Shown here: positions 12,335-27,948 of the stretch, piece after piece
Position numbering within the stretch: the stretch's first letter is position 1
Layout of the letters: each line of letters starts with the position of its first letter
Program-made: the position numbers and the translations under genes
Notes under the pieces: model-generated
Told to the model about the DNA's origin: nothing
The model's database searches: none
The model's input: the letters and a program-made list of their open reading frames with translations, nothing else
Assembly: GCA_000507305.1 (NCBI GenBank)
Contig: DF239931.1
Coordinates: 62,001-126,000, forward strand
DNA from: Breviolum minutum Mf 1.05b.01
Taxonomy: Eukaryota > Sar > Dinophyceae > Suessiales > Symbiodiniaceae
DNA: 64,000 bases
Direction: 5' to 3'

Positions 12335-12900
12335 ATGTTTCGCCGAGCGCCCAGCCTCCGTATCTGTGCTGGCCGGGATCTATAAGCACGCCATCAGCAT
12401 CATAGAGATCAGGCGGGTAGAAAATGAGGCGCTCACTTTCCTCTGCCAGCGTGTCTTGGGGGACCCTACCCAACCGCTTCTGATTATGCCAAATATGGGT
12501 AATTATTAAGTTGGTCTGCCAACTGAAGTTCTGCGCAGCCCTTCTATATATCCCCACATCCCCCCAAGGAGTTTTGAAGACATTCCGAGTCCTCCCCCCT
12601 TGGATCCAACATCTCAGATGTGCTTACCTTATCTCGCCTCACATCTGCTACCTTATGCTCCCCTTGGCCACCAAGTCGCTGTGTCGCCTTTCCGACACCT
12701 CGTAGCTGGATCCCATAAAGGCTGCGGAGTGCTCTCCACATCACCCAACTGGCACAAAGGGCAGTAGGCTGGTAAGAACTTGATCCGATTCCTTAGATCT
12801 GGAAAATTTGACAAAAGTCCTGCAAAACGGCAGTTTTGCAGACTTCTAGCCCATTTGCAATGAGGCCCCAAGCCAACCAACCAAGGAACCAACATGAATG
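12335..12900 (-). CDS. Partial exons, unidentified
   Basis: A minus-strand segment at about 12350-12490 reads QKRLGRVPQDTLAEESERLI and FYPPDLYDADGVLIDPGQHR, with good coding character. A second at about 12650-12780 reads FLPAYCPLCQLGDVESTPQP, holding a Cys-x-x-Cys. These lie just downstream of the RPT3 stop at 13121 and so begin a different gene. The Cys and Asp/Gly-rich loops suggest an extracellular protein; the family is not recognised. Confidence 0.4.
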
Positions 12901-13120
12901 ACATAGATGTATCAGACCCATACAATGCAAAAGCACCTTTTTGGAAGTTCATATTGGCGCAGTTCGGCTGTCAGCACTGTGCAACCTGCTCTTATTGACA
13001 AGGGCCTTTGGAAGCAACCACTTTTGGGTGACCATGCGGTTTTCAGCAGCCACTTTCAGGGCTGCTAACTGGCCATCAGGTGTGACCGAACTCCTTTACG
13101 GCATGGTCACATTGCCATAC

Positions 13121-17672
<4,552 letters not shown>

Positions 17673-18140
17673 GGTCTAGGCGAATTTGGGGTCGCAACCT
17701 GCAACCTGCAACCCCACAAATAGCTGCCAGGCGCTGGCCGCCTGAATTGAATTGGAATCTCTACCTTTGAGCCACATGGCCACATCAAAATTTGAACAAA
17801 AAAATGGAGCGAGCCATGAATCAATCATCAGAATGATCCACCAAAATGTGATTTACAGTTTTACGACTATCAATCCATACACTCCGCCAACAATGGCTGA
17901 TCACTGGCGCATAAACCCAGTTGGGGCCCATCGCCAAGGAACTCGGTGGTGCCACTGCAGGAGGTGCCACCCGGCGGGCATTGCAAACGCAGAGAAAACG
18001 GCTGCTGAGGTAAAACACCTCGGTACCAACGTGTTCCTCTGGATCCCCGTTAAAAAAAAAACTGGAAAAAATGCAGCCCAGTTGAAGTGTACAAAAGAAG
18101 GCAGTATAACTTAGTTTAAGTCTAATTACTGGTACTGAAC
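17673..18140. other. 5' flank of RPT3, gene boundary
   Basis: Lies between the RPT3 start and the apparent 3' end of the next gene upstream. A minus-strand stretch at about 17905-17975 reads RVAPPAVAPPSSLAMGPN and could be an untranslated or alternative N-terminal exon of RPT3, but I cannot join it in frame. No canonical promoter motif is expected or seen in a dinoflagellate. Confidence 0.35.
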
Positions 18141-18146
18141 ACTCTT

Positions 18147-18405
18147 TTATAGGCGTTCCATCTGGAAGTTCAATGAAACTTTTGGATTGCGTGGGAAAAC
18201 TGTCAACATTCTGTTCGCCACTGCTTTCCAGCTGTCTGAAAGGCAGTGTGATTCTAGTCTGGGCTTGGCGCTTTCCTCGCAGTCAGCTTTGGTGACATTT
18301 TTTGCCAAGCTGCGCATAAAGGGCTCGACCAAGCTACCACAGGCACCTGTATTTCCAGCATCACCTAAGCCAGTGCCGTTCTGAAATTGCCTAACCTTTT
18401 TGCGC
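18147..18405 (-). CDS. Probable 3'-terminal exon, unidentified protein
   Basis: Minus-strand frame from an AG|G acceptor near 18398 to a stop at 18147. It contains NGTGLGDAGNTGACGSLVEP, LAKNVTKADCEESAKPRLES and ends LNFQMERL. Two N-x-T/S sequons and cysteines suit an extracellular chain. As the next downstream gene (RPT3) starts 0.5 kb further on, this is plausibly the C terminus of the gene whose other exons run up to about 23.5 kb. Family unknown. Confidence 0.4.
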
Positions 18406-18816
18406 AATGTCATGAATTTTGGGATGGTTGTGTGATTGCTACAGTATTTTTGTGTGCACATCATACAATCATCCGATATTCATAGATATGCCAACGAATA
18501 CATATGTGTTTTGTGTACATATAATGTATGGTATGTACGAGAAAAATATATGTGTGCGTATCATATGTTTATGCATGCCAGGTATCTCATGTTTAATGTC
18601 TATAAAAGACCGTGAAAAAAATTGTATAGTATACGAGATCTCTCTGACTCCAAGATGCATGGCGCCTCCTTTCTTCCAAGTAACACACACGAAGTAGCCA
18701 GTAGTAAACGACCCCGGCGGCTTGTATGTATTCCGTGACCTGAGGCATACAGCTTCGGCGGAAACCTGCAAACCCTGATTTTCAGCCCTGTTTCTTTTGG
18801 AGGTGCAGTCAAAGGA

Positions 18817-18892
18817 CGTCATCACAGGCCCCCACAGAAGCATCCACAGGACCATCATAGTTGGGACAATAGCACACCTGAAAGAACTGCGC
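18817..18892 (-). CDS. Short exon with a VCYCPNYDGP motif
   Basis: The minus-strand frame reads FFQVCYCPNYDGPVDASVGA followed by CDD. The Cys-Tyr-Cys with a following Asp-rich loop and a further Cys matches the style of the exons at 9.3 kb and 20.5 kb. The preceding GGTGTG on the coding strand, just inside the exon, leaves the exact acceptor uncertain. Likely one repeat of a disulphide-stabilised extracellular domain; no named family. Confidence 0.45.
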
Positions 18893-19099
18893 TACAGAAA
18901 TTAATGTCCATACTGCCAACACTGACCTTTGCCAACTTCTTCTGACAAGTTTTTCCAGCTCTTAGGTCAGCCCTGCACTTCAGGTCTTGGTGGAATATGT
19001 GATGAGCTCACACCATCATGTTTGGGTTGCCATCACGTTGTCTTGGAACCGTTGTATGATCTCTGCACAAGTCACAATAACAATGACTCACATAAATCG

Positions 19100-19372
19100 C
19101 TACAGGTGCAACTGCCCATTTCTGTTGGATTCGTTAAGATCTTTTTTTAACCAAGACACCGTCAGGGCGTAACTCTGCATGGCCTTCACCGGTTTCAGCT
19201 TTGGCATGTCCATGGCTGTAACTGTATCTGTGATGAAACCGATGCTTGCATCGGACCACGAGAAGCTTTCAAAGATCTCCATCTCAGGGTTGATATACTC
19301 TTGCACAGACACCTGTATGTGGTCGCAAAAACTTCCCCCCATTAAATCAAGATTGAGGAGTTGGGTAGACAC
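19100..19372 (-). CDS. Partial exon, unidentified
   Basis: The minus-strand frame carries HIQVSVQEYINPEMEIFESF, then SWSDASIGFITDTVTAMDMP, then KLKPVKAMQSYALTV. Alternating hydrophobic and polar residues point to beta structure. The last codons before about 19150 run into a poly-T tract that is probably intronic. The gene is the same unresolved minus-strand gene as its neighbours; function unknown. Confidence 0.45.
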   Translation of the reverse strand: MSTQLLNLDLMGGSFCDHIQVSVQEYINPEMEIFESFSWSDASIGFITDTVTAMDMPKLKPVKAMQSYALTVSWLKKDLNESNRNGQLHL

Positions 19373-19574
19373 CGCTTTGTGAAGACTGTGGGAACGGAGA
19401 CGGGATGCTACGAGTTTCCGTCTTCAACACGATCTCAGTTCATTCTATACCAGGGCACATCTCAGTGTGTGTATGCGTTGTGTTTATGTTTTGCTAGTTT
19501 CGGCTTTTTTTCATGGGGCCAACTTGTGAAACTTGTCATACCAGCACTTCGGATTGTGCGCACTCTTCAAACGT

Positions 19575-19985
19575 TCATTTCATTGCACGGTTCTATGGTG
19601 ACGCACTGCTCTTCCTTGTTTGCAAACTCCTCTATGTGCAGACCCCATTGAATTCTTGAAGTGGAATTTCAAAAATGGAAGCATAAGGAAATAACAATGG
19701 CTCAGAAAGAAAATGCTAGTAACTGCATCACGTTTGCAAATCTAGCAACCTATAACCACCAAGGGCTTTTTTGGCAATCAAAAGTGTGATCAATGTCACA
19801 AGAAACTTTCCACCTTTCAATAGGTGTTTCAACTTTGGTGGATCTTTCATTGTCTTTGGCCAAGGTGCATCGGAACAATTCTGTTGTTCCCCGGGTTGGT
19901 AGATACCAGACAGGTAGGTGTCGCTGTCCCAAAGTTGGGTCCAAATCGACTTGCTGACAGTGGCCGCCTCCACAGACATGCCAGG
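19575..19985 (-). CDS. Two partial exons, unidentified
   Basis: About 19840-19983 reads SVEAATVSKSIWTQLWDSDT, then YLSGIYQPGEQQNCSDAPWP, then KTMKDPPKLK: coherent, with one Cys and an N-x-S-like polar loop. About 19590-19660 reads WGLHIEEFANKEEQCVTIEP and then CNEM. Both look extracellular. They sit between the 19.1 kb and 20.3 kb exons on the same strand. No domain is recognised. Confidence 0.4.
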
Positions 19986-20299
19986 ACGACCCCCACCAAA
20001 GCCTCAGATGAGATGAGGAGCTGGAATCCTGAAGTTCTCAGGATTCAAATTTGGGGGGGTTGACCTTCAAAACTAGAGGTCATTGGGGCTCTAGGTAAGA
20101 TATTTTCTGAAAATGGATGGTTGGAAGATGTTGGAAGGTTGTGGAAGGGTGCTGCACGATAGTCAGTATACCCTTGAGAAAAGCTGCTTTGCAGTAACAG
20201 TCTTTCTCCAAAATTAATGTACAAAAACAAATAGCTAAACAAGAAAGACCCCCCCCTTCCAATCAAGTTCAGCAGCTTCGTTAGATATTGGCACTTCAC

Positions 20300-20625
20300 T
20301 TCCCATCCCCCCTTCCACCCCCTCCATTCCAGTCAGAGCCACTCCGAAAATCCACACGGCACAAACTTTCAGATTCCCTTCGGTACGAGAAGAAGCAATC
20401 CCATCGTTGTTGAGATAAACAACCATTGCTACCACACTCCGAAGCCACTCCAATCACACGGATAAGCACTGGCACAATGGTAGTCAACGAAGCTTCATCA
20501 CCACTCATCGTCCCATCGGGACTGTAGCACAACTGATAATACCCACCATGCATGAAGGAGACGTGGGGAAAAATCGTGTCGGAGCCCATTATGGTGCCTT
20601 CCGTATCCAGAGTCTGCACACGTAG
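20300..20625 (-). CDS. Exon with GGYYQLCYS and a Cys-rich loop
   Basis: A long minus-strand frame reads SDTIFPHVSFMHGGYYQLCY, SLTTIVPVLIRVIGVASECG and GCLSQQRWDCFFSYRRESES, with regularly placed cysteines (CY, CG..GC, CFF, LC). This is the best example of the recurring Gly-x-Tyr-x-x-Cys-Tyr unit in the window. It suggests a repeated, disulphide-bonded extracellular module. I cannot name the family. The exon's 3' limit is uncertain near 20330, where a Gly-rich low-complexity stretch begins. Confidence 0.5.
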
Positions 20626-20639
20626 CAGCCTGGAAACAC

Positions 20640-21960
20640 ATGGCTGTTTTCAAAGATTTTCAAAGGCAATTTCAGGTCGACGTCCAAAAATGTACCACTG
20701 GTTCGGTTGGAAAGAAAACTTATCTGTCATGCTATGAATCATAATCATTCATAATTCATTTTTGCTGTCTAATCCATCCGTATTTGATGCAATTATGTGA
20801 TGCAATTATATAACACTCCAAAAAAACCTGGTGGAGAAACTTGAGAACCCCCGGGCCTTCCATCGGCCAGCTCCGAAGCAGAATATTGTCGAAGCGTCCT
20901 GAGTCAGGGCTAGGAAAGGTGACTTGTCAAAGGACATCGGCCATGCAGCCTTTCCCATCGGGCCAAGGAACAGTGACGACCGAACAATGTCCATGGAGAC
21001 CTCGTAGAAGCTCCTTCATTGGAATGAAAGATTGCTGAGGATTTTTTTTTCGCTTTCCACCCTTTTTTTTTCCAGCAAATAAAAGCACCTTTTGGCTTTC
21101 TTCCAGAAGGGAAAACCGGATTTCAAGAAAATTTAAATATCAATAGTCTCATCCCAATTGCGGATGGCTCATTGCGAAGTTGTGGGTTCTACATCTCTCT
21201 TAGGCAACACAAGCCTGTAGCCGATTGAAACCTATAAACCGCCCTCACAAAAGATTTTGTTGCAAGGCGTTTGCCGCTTTTAGATGCCGCAGCCTGTTGT
21301 TGAAACTGCAGAAACACATTTCTTGTGGGTTTGGCACTTCAAAATTGTAACCAACTAAGAGCCAACCCAAAAAATTGAAAGCTTTTCCAGTTCCAAGGGA
21401 AGGCACCTTGGATGAAAATTTTTCCAAAAACGTCCAAAACGTCGCAATTTCCGGTGGGAAAAATCCGACAGCCGCCCTCCCCACCTGGCGCATTGACTCA
21501 CTGATGCACCTGACGTGGTCAGTTTCACCACTGCCTGACGGGGCGATAGACTAAAGCTCGGTGACCGTTGTTTCCTGGGTAAACGTCACAACTTCACAAT
21601 GTTGAAGGTGGTTTGGATGCAATCACATCTAGGCAAAGTGCTGAAATCAAAGTCCAGTTAGGTGTCCAAAATGCTACCTTACAGGTTTGGCGACATCAAA
21701 CAAATGCAAAAACTATCCTTGTCAAAACGCTGGTCATTGGGATCTCCTCAAAAACTCCGTTCACCCCTATACCCTCTCCACCTGAGCGTGATCAATGCCA
21801 AGCATGAACTCAGCAGGAACGGACAAGGAGACCCTGCTATACCTCACATGAAAAGGGACAGAAAACGGATGTTTCGCCTTCCAGCGACTTTTCTCAGAAG
21901 GGGTTCAGATGTCCTTGGACTCTTCGCTGATCCTTGGACCTTTTTTTTCTCGGAGGGCTC
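20640..21960. other. Stretch without a firmly supported gene
   Basis: Competing short frames only. A minus-strand segment at 20820-20990 may hold an exon (candidate reading TVPWPDGKGCMADVL or, in another frame, RSSLFLGPMGKAAWPMSFDK), but the frame cannot be decided. Poly-T runs at 21030-21070 look intronic. Confidence 0.3.
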
Positions 21961-21969
21961 AAAAAATAT

Positions 21970-22431
21970 CATGCTCTGGAGATATAGATCTGGCTGAGGC
22001 CTGATAATGCTCTGCTGATGCCAACTGCTATGAAGACTCATGTGTCTATGTCTAAGTGTGTTGCTGCTGGTTGGCAACAATCTCAAACAGGACTGCTTCA
22101 CATGAAGTGGTTCCAAGTTAGATCCCTGGGTGATGCTTCAATCATCCTGGAGCTATCATGTTTGATGTTGGATGATCCTCACTCTGCCATAGCACATGCT
22201 GCTATCATCTATTACTGCCACAATGTTCTGAAGCAGCAGAACCATGAAAGATCATCTTTCCCAATTGAGCTTTTAATTCTGACATATTCTGTCCTGAAGC
22301 CTTCCCCCAGTGCCCTGCGGTTTGGGTTGCCTATAGCCAGCCATGAGGTTGATGGAGTTCTGCGCCGAAGCTCCGCTACCAAAGAGCTCATTCTGGCACA
22401 AAACCAGCAGGTCGTGAGTGTAAGAGTGTAA
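21970..22431 (+). CDS. Plus-strand open frame, unidentified
   Basis: Open on the plus strand from just after a TAG near 21983 to a stop at about 22430. It contains ASIILELSCLMLDDPHSAIA, then HAAIIYYCHNVLKQQNHERS, and SALRFGLPIASHEVDGVLRR. Codon third positions vary as in real coding sequence and it is not low complexity. It opposes the prevailing minus-strand direction, so it may be a fragment of a mobile element rather than a resident gene. No family recognised. Confidence 0.35.
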
Positions 22432-22984
22432 GCGTAGGTCAATGCAGGGGGAGCCGCAGTGAGTCCCAGGTGCAATACATGCTATATGTATGTATGAATA
22501 CATTAATATATAATGTACCTGTAGCATGTATGCATAAATATAAATATATATATATATATATGGAGCTACTAGCTTGATATCACTAGGATTCTTTCCCAAA
22601 ACTTTGGGGCAAGCAAATCCGTCACGAATCATGAATCAAACCATCCAGGTTGAAGGGGAACGAAGCTTACAAGACTACAATTCAGTGCATCAAAAGCCCC
22701 CCTGGAAAGTACGAAGTTGCAATTTTCGGTCAGGCACCCCAATCTCTCTCTCGGAATTTCTGCAGAAAACTGAACCCCTTCAGCAGAGTGGTTACAGCCA
22801 GTCTCAAATCCTGGAACCTTTGAAAAACCCTTTTGACAAAAGTCGACCTATGGTCAAGTCGTCAAAGTCCTGGATATTGCACCATGGGTAATCTCCAATG
22901 ATCTCGGTTTCATACTAAACATAAGTTAAAGTAGAACTTATTTGCTTATCATGTTTTTCCTTAGATCCAAGCTGGACTTCTTGA

Positions 22985-23095
22985 AAAAATCTGTCAGTAA
23001 GCCAGGCCATCCTCCCAACAAGCAATGCCTCGATGCTGCTGCCAAAGGCTAAGCGAGTGCCCAACGGAAATTCCCAGCCCTGTATGGCAAGTTGG
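22985..23095 (-). CDS. Partial exon, moderately hydrophobic
   Basis: After an ACAG|GG acceptor the minus frame reads GWEFPLGTRLAFGSSIEALL then VGRMAWLTDRFFQ. The central run is hydrophobic and flanked by charged residues, compatible with a membrane segment or re-entrant loop. It lies downstream of the membrane-like exon at 23.3-23.5 kb, separated by the inverted-repeat element at 23164-23268, which would then be intronic. Family unknown. Confidence 0.4.
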
Positions 23096-23163
23096 TGACC
23101 AAAACCGTTTCAGACGATGTGAAAAATGGACCGCAGAGATGAATGGATACAGTTGGAGATAAA

Positions 23164-23268
23164 TGGGTGTTTCCAAAAATAGTGGTACCCCAAAATGGAT
23201 GGTTTATAATGGAAAACCCTATTAAAAGGGATGATTTGGGGGTACCACTATTTTCGGAAACACCCAAA
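23164..23268. mobile_element. MITE-like inverted-repeat element, about 105 bp
   Basis: Two arms of about 29 nt are inverted copies: the left starts TGGGTGTTTCC and ends GGTACCCC, the right starts GGGGTACC and ends GGAAACACCCA, with one mismatch seen (A/G after TTTCC). The roughly 45-bp centre is not shared between arms. Read on the minus strand the right arm and centre give a phrase including IINHPFWGTTIFGNTH, which I recall, without being able to check, from many Symbiodiniaceae gene models. It looks like a non-autonomous element or introner lying in an intron. Confidence 0.75.
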
Positions 23269-23329
23269 TGGAAATGAAGGGACATGTGACATAACAAGAC
23301 TATTCAAATCTATCCATGACTTTTGCAAT

Positions 23330-23490
23330 GCAGCCAACAAGCCCACCTGGACAGGAATCACTTCCTCTTGCTGTTGCTGTTGCAGTTGCCGTTCTGCCCT
23401 TACCTCAAAGCCAACCACCAGGCGTTCAGAAAGGAAAAAAGGCACCAAAATCAGTGGCAGCCAGGCATTGATAAACTGATGAACTGATGA
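23330..23490 (-). CDS. Partial exon with a membrane segment
   Basis: The minus-strand frame reads FINAWLPLILVPFFLSERLV, then VGFEVRAERQLQQQQQEEVI, then VQVGLLAALQKSW. One clear transmembrane-type run is followed by a charged, Gln-rich helix. Consistent with a multi-pass or single-pass membrane protein continuing through the 22.99-23.09 kb exon. No specific family. Confidence 0.45.
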
Positions 23491-23999
23491 ATCCCCGCTC
23501 TTTTTCACACAGTCCAACGGTCCAAAAATCCCATGACATCTCAAAGTTTCACCCAAAAATCCTCAGCTCCTCGGCCATGGTCAAAACACCACAACTTCCG
23601 CCCCGGAAGTTCCAACCTCATCCCTGCTTGAATCATCGCCCGACCTCGCAAAGCCGGTCGGAAACTATTGATAATTTTTTACAGGCCATGTCGCAAGTAG
23701 ATTGACACTACTGTAGATGCCTCAGGGCTACAAGACTTCCACTTGGAAGAATCAGAAGGCACGTCACATCCCAAAACAAAAACACAACCAACACTCCCAG
23801 AGCAACTGCTGCCTCACATGCCCGCCCATCCCATCGAGATGGGTGTTGTTAAGTCCAGCATGAGCCTATCAGATGGCCGATGGCCACTCTCCCAGCAATC
23901 CAAGATGGGAATGGATGTGGGAAATTCGCATCAGGTCCCTGTCACGAGTTCACTATTAGTTGCTGATTTCAAACGAGAAAAGTTAACAGATTCCATACA

Positions 24000-25250
24000 G
24001 ATTCCCCTAGGTCCTTCGAAAGCATATATATAGATTCTTCAATTTCTTCAACTTTTGAGTTTCACAAGCTGTTGGGGTGAGACCATGGTGCTGGGAATGG
24101 TGGGGGTCATGGCCTACCAAGCTGAAAATCTAGGTACCAGGTATTTTGCTGAAGGATGCTACATGACTGTGACTATTTGATACTACATAAACGACTATGA
24201 CTATTATTTCATACTATTGTACATATATAAGTAATTATGTAGTTAAACTATTGCATATTGTTGTTCAATTATATTACATATATATTACATTTAAAAACAG
24301 GATGTTGCATGTAGTGATTAATAATTGCATGTTGCACGTTTTTGTCCCCCGCAAAGTTCCTATATCGGACTATCCCGGCTATGCGGAGTGAACACCTTAC
24401 GTCTTGCAAGTCGGCTATGAGCCGTAGCTGTGTTGTCGCATCTGGGCTCAAAAATTGTGATGGGAGTCATGTCATGGTGGCACATACCTCTGCCAAATAT
24501 GAAACAAGTCATGGAAGCACCTTTCACAGTTTCTGTGTTGCATTTCAGGTGCTACCTTCAGCAGTGCCTTGGACAAACTCCGGAAGACATTCATCCCCAA
24601 GAAAGATGTGAGATGTGTGGTGCCACAGTTCTGCGGCCACACAGGAACCGCGCGAGTAATTCGCCGGTTGATCTCTTGACACCTAAGGTCCTTCCCGCAT
24701 GCTCACAACTCTGTTCTGACAGGGCTACACGGCTATGCTCTATTCTGCCCTGCCGTACTGCAAGATTGAATTGCAACAGCTCAAGATGGCCTGGAATTGA
24801 GCTAGAAGGAAGTCGTTCTGCTGCTCATAGATATTCATAGATTCTCTATCCTAGTCTCTTCACACAGCGGTTTTCACTGTGTTCATGCCCCCCGTCTTAC
24901 GGGGTGCCACAGCTTCGCGCCCAGCTGGGCGGTGGCAAAGGGGGGGCGGCTACCGCCAAAAAAAAACACCTGTGAATTCAGTAGTTGCAGCACCAAGGAT
25001 GCAAAAGGGGTTGCTGATCTGCTGTGTCCTGACGGTCCAGAAGCAGGGCGGGTACAGTACGAGATGAGAAAAATTGGAGTGGAGGTTGCCTTGCCGCCAG
25101 ATGTCATATGTTGTCGTGCCAGAGCCACCGTTGTTTTTTTTCTGCCTCATCCTTTCGCTTTGCTATTGTAAAACGCGTGGCTTAGCGAACTTGCTGCAGA
25201 AGCACCAATTGGGTTTCAAAACAGACAAACAGCAGCAAATCAAAAATCGG
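24000..25250. other. Stretch without a supported gene
   Basis: AT-rich at 24190-24330. Around 24340-24800 and 24880-25160 several frames of 60-136 codons overlap on both strands without clear coding character. A minus-strand reading near 25010-25120 (IWRQGNLHSNFSHLVLYPP) is possible but unsupported. Confidence 0.35.
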
Positions 25251-25256
25251 TGATAC

Positions 25257-25378
25257 CACAAGAAGGAGGAGAAGAAGAAGAAGAATGCCTCGTAGGAGGA
25301 TGGAGAATAGAATAGGAGGAAGAAGAAGAAGGGGTGGAAGAAGAAGAAGAAGCAAATGATGCGGAGGAGGAGGGGGGG
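25257..25378. repeat. Purine-rich GAA/GGA mirror-like tract
   Basis: About 120 bp almost entirely A and G on the plus strand, built from GAAGAA and GGAGGA units. Such homopurine tracts can form triplex DNA. On the coding (minus) strand this is a long pyrimidine tract, compatible with an intron 3' region. Ser/Phe/Leu-rich frames across it are artefacts. Confidence 0.9.
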
Positions 25379-25639
25379 AATGATGGACAAGAATCCTGAT
25401 GTTGCTGACGATGAGGAGGGCGACAATAGCAATGGCAATATGACCATCCAATCAAGCAAAGCCATTGAAGGAATCGATAGAGTGGCAAACCATCAGAAAG
25501 GCATTAAGATTATATACGGTAAATAAAACCACCAACAGTCTCTTGGTGCTGGAATCAGCTTTGCAATGGATCACTGGAGGCAGTAAATCGGCTTTACCTA
25601 CATCAATCTAGGAACATCCCAATTCGGGATCTCATTCAC

Positions 25640-27240
25640 GGAAGTAGAACTGTGGCAACTCCATTCAACAACAGATCCCCATCCACGCCACCAATCTTCG
25701 CGTCCTCTGGCACAACTTGCATCTTGTTCTCTTTTTGAGCTGGCTGGTGACGCCTTGGCCAATGGTAAATATTCAGCGGCCCCCGGCTCGATATGGTATG
25801 TCTTTGTTTATATCCACCACCATTATACCATTTAAGTTTTGGAGAGAGCGAGTTTGGGCTGAGGGCCCTGATGCGCCAAAAAGACTGGCAAACCACCCAC
25901 AGTTGCCAGCCCATGTTTCAGCTACTTTCCCTCAACAAATTGGTTGCAAAGTGGCTCAACCGCGGTCAAGGCTGTTGCCACATAGCCCAAAACAGCAAAG
26001 GACACGCAGACCACTGACACAGCGCCTGGCAGTGAAAACCCCACCCACGTGACAATCCAACACCTTTACAGCCCTCCCCACACTGCAGGGCCCGGGCCTG
26101 CGAACAAAGACTGAGCCTCGTTGAGGGCAAAAAGGCCAATCAGCATGTCCATCACCTGGTGAGGTTTGGTTAATTGTGACTCACATAAAACCATAAAAAC
26201 CAACATTTCAAGGAATGCTCTCCACCTAAACCATGTTTCATCTATCCAATTTGCGAATATCAATATACCTATAGATTCGATTTTGGATGGTTTCCATATT
26301 TCTGCATCGCATCCACCTCATGCCCAGCCAAAGATACCTGTCCAGTAATTCCCTAATCCAAGTTGCCATTTGTGGCAACAAAGGCCCAAAACAATTCCCG
26401 AAGAAGTTGTTGATGCCCTGTGCTAAACCCACCTTGAAGCAAGCCATCATGAAGATTGGCCGATCACAATCACTGGTGAATCGGAATGGTGAAACAAGAG
26501 TAGAAAATCTGCAAACCACAACAACTGAAGTCATTGACTCAGAAATCTTTTTTCAGTATTGTCTACATGCATTACTAATCCAGTTACATAGGTCCATCGT
26601 TTATGAAGGGTCAACCATCCATTGGCCTCGGTTGTGGCAAATCAACTGTCACTGTTGAAGATTCTTCACTGGCCACGGGTTTTTTTTCCGGCATGACAAG
26701 CTACTCCAAAACTTCGCAATTTCTCATCTTCCACGGAGTTGTTGCAAACAATCCTTGGGAGCCAACCGATGTCACGGGTCCCACGCACCAAGTTTCCATG
26801 GTTCATTGTGGGCAATGGCCTCTGAGCTGCCAGGGAACTGAATGAGACCAGTTGTACTGGCAATGCCCATGCACAGAAGTGCGATGCCACTCCATGTTAA
26901 CGTCAGGAATATGAAGAAGATTTCGTCATTTAGCAGCTGCAAAAGCAATCCTTAGATCTCAGACGATCTCGTTGAGCAATTGGGATTGATTGCACATAAT
27001 CAAGGGCGAGGACTCAGGAAATATTGCCCCTTTCCGGTACAGAGCCCTTCCCTCGCATCAATCATGCTAAACTGCTAACACGCCAAAGCTGCTTTGGCAA
27101 AACGGCATCCCTCACAAAACAGCCCTGGGCTTTACGCATCTCGATTGCTGTCAGTGTGATCTCAATGCAAGCAAGGACGCCCACCACCGTCATCACGGCT
27201 CCGATGCATGAGAAAAACATGGCCTGTCTTTGAAGCAATT
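25640..27240 (-). CDS. Multi-pass membrane protein, exons, unidentified
   Basis: At least five minus-strand segments carry hydrophobic runs: about 27115-27235 (MFFSCIGAVMTVVGVLACIE then TLTAIEMRKAQGCF), about 26770-26935 (IFLTLTWSGIALLCMGIAST then GLIQFPGSSEAIAHNEPWKL), about 26345-26470 (RPIFMMACFKVGLAQGINNF then CFGPLLPQMATWI), about 26085-26170 (MDMLIGLFALNEAQSLFAGP), and about 25935-26040 (AVSVVCVSFAVLGYVATALT then VEPLCNQFVEGK). Together they make at least four transmembrane helices with short charged loops. A hydrophilic segment at about 25640-25740 (MQVVPEDAKIGGVDGDLLLN) may follow. I cannot assign a transporter family; exon joins are not resolved. Confidence 0.5.
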
Positions 27241-27940
27241 CGGTTTGAAACGGGTTTGCATTCAGAATGTGGCACTCTTAAAGATCAGGCAAAGGGAAGA
27301 GATGAGAAGGCCATACTGGAAACATGTGAAGGCACTACGTTCAGTTCACTCTCGACTCTGCACATCACGGAGATCTCACCTCCACCAAGGCGAATGCATC
27401 CATTTTACTGCACTCAAAAAAGGAAGGGTCTGCAATGCGCAATATTCAAAGCAACATCGCACACTGAGTGTCTCTGTGGATCACTCAGACATAGGGTTTA
27501 AAAAAGTAATCCGCCTGGCAGCAGATAGCTCTGGACTGAATTTAAAAACGACTACGCAAACAGTAGGCGACCTAGCCCAGGGCTTTAAGTGATCACATGC
27601 AGGCATTTGGAAAGCCCATCCACAGAAAGAAAAGCATGCAGCATGCAGGTTTTCCCTTGCACCTGAATGCTTTGAAACTTTTACATGCTGAAGACAGAGT
27701 GGAGAGTGATTCCCACATCATGCATCTTCTACCAAAAAATGTTAAACTCTTTATAAATTACAACCTTGCCAGGATCATGTAGACTTTCCATGATTGCAAA
27801 CCTGGTTGTGTGAACGGACCTCTGGTCAGACCTCCATGCAACTCAAGGGCAGTAAAGTGTTCACTACCAAATTCTTGGGCTGCAAAGAAGCGAAAGGGTG
27901 GCAGGGTGGCAATAAATTGCTGTGACATCCTGTGACACCT
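27241..27940. other. Stretch without a supported gene
   Basis: Short plus-strand frames only, of ordinary composition but without recognisable domains. It probably separates the multi-pass membrane gene from the ankyrin reading frame. Confidence 0.35.
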
Positions 27941-27948
27941 TTGGGCAC

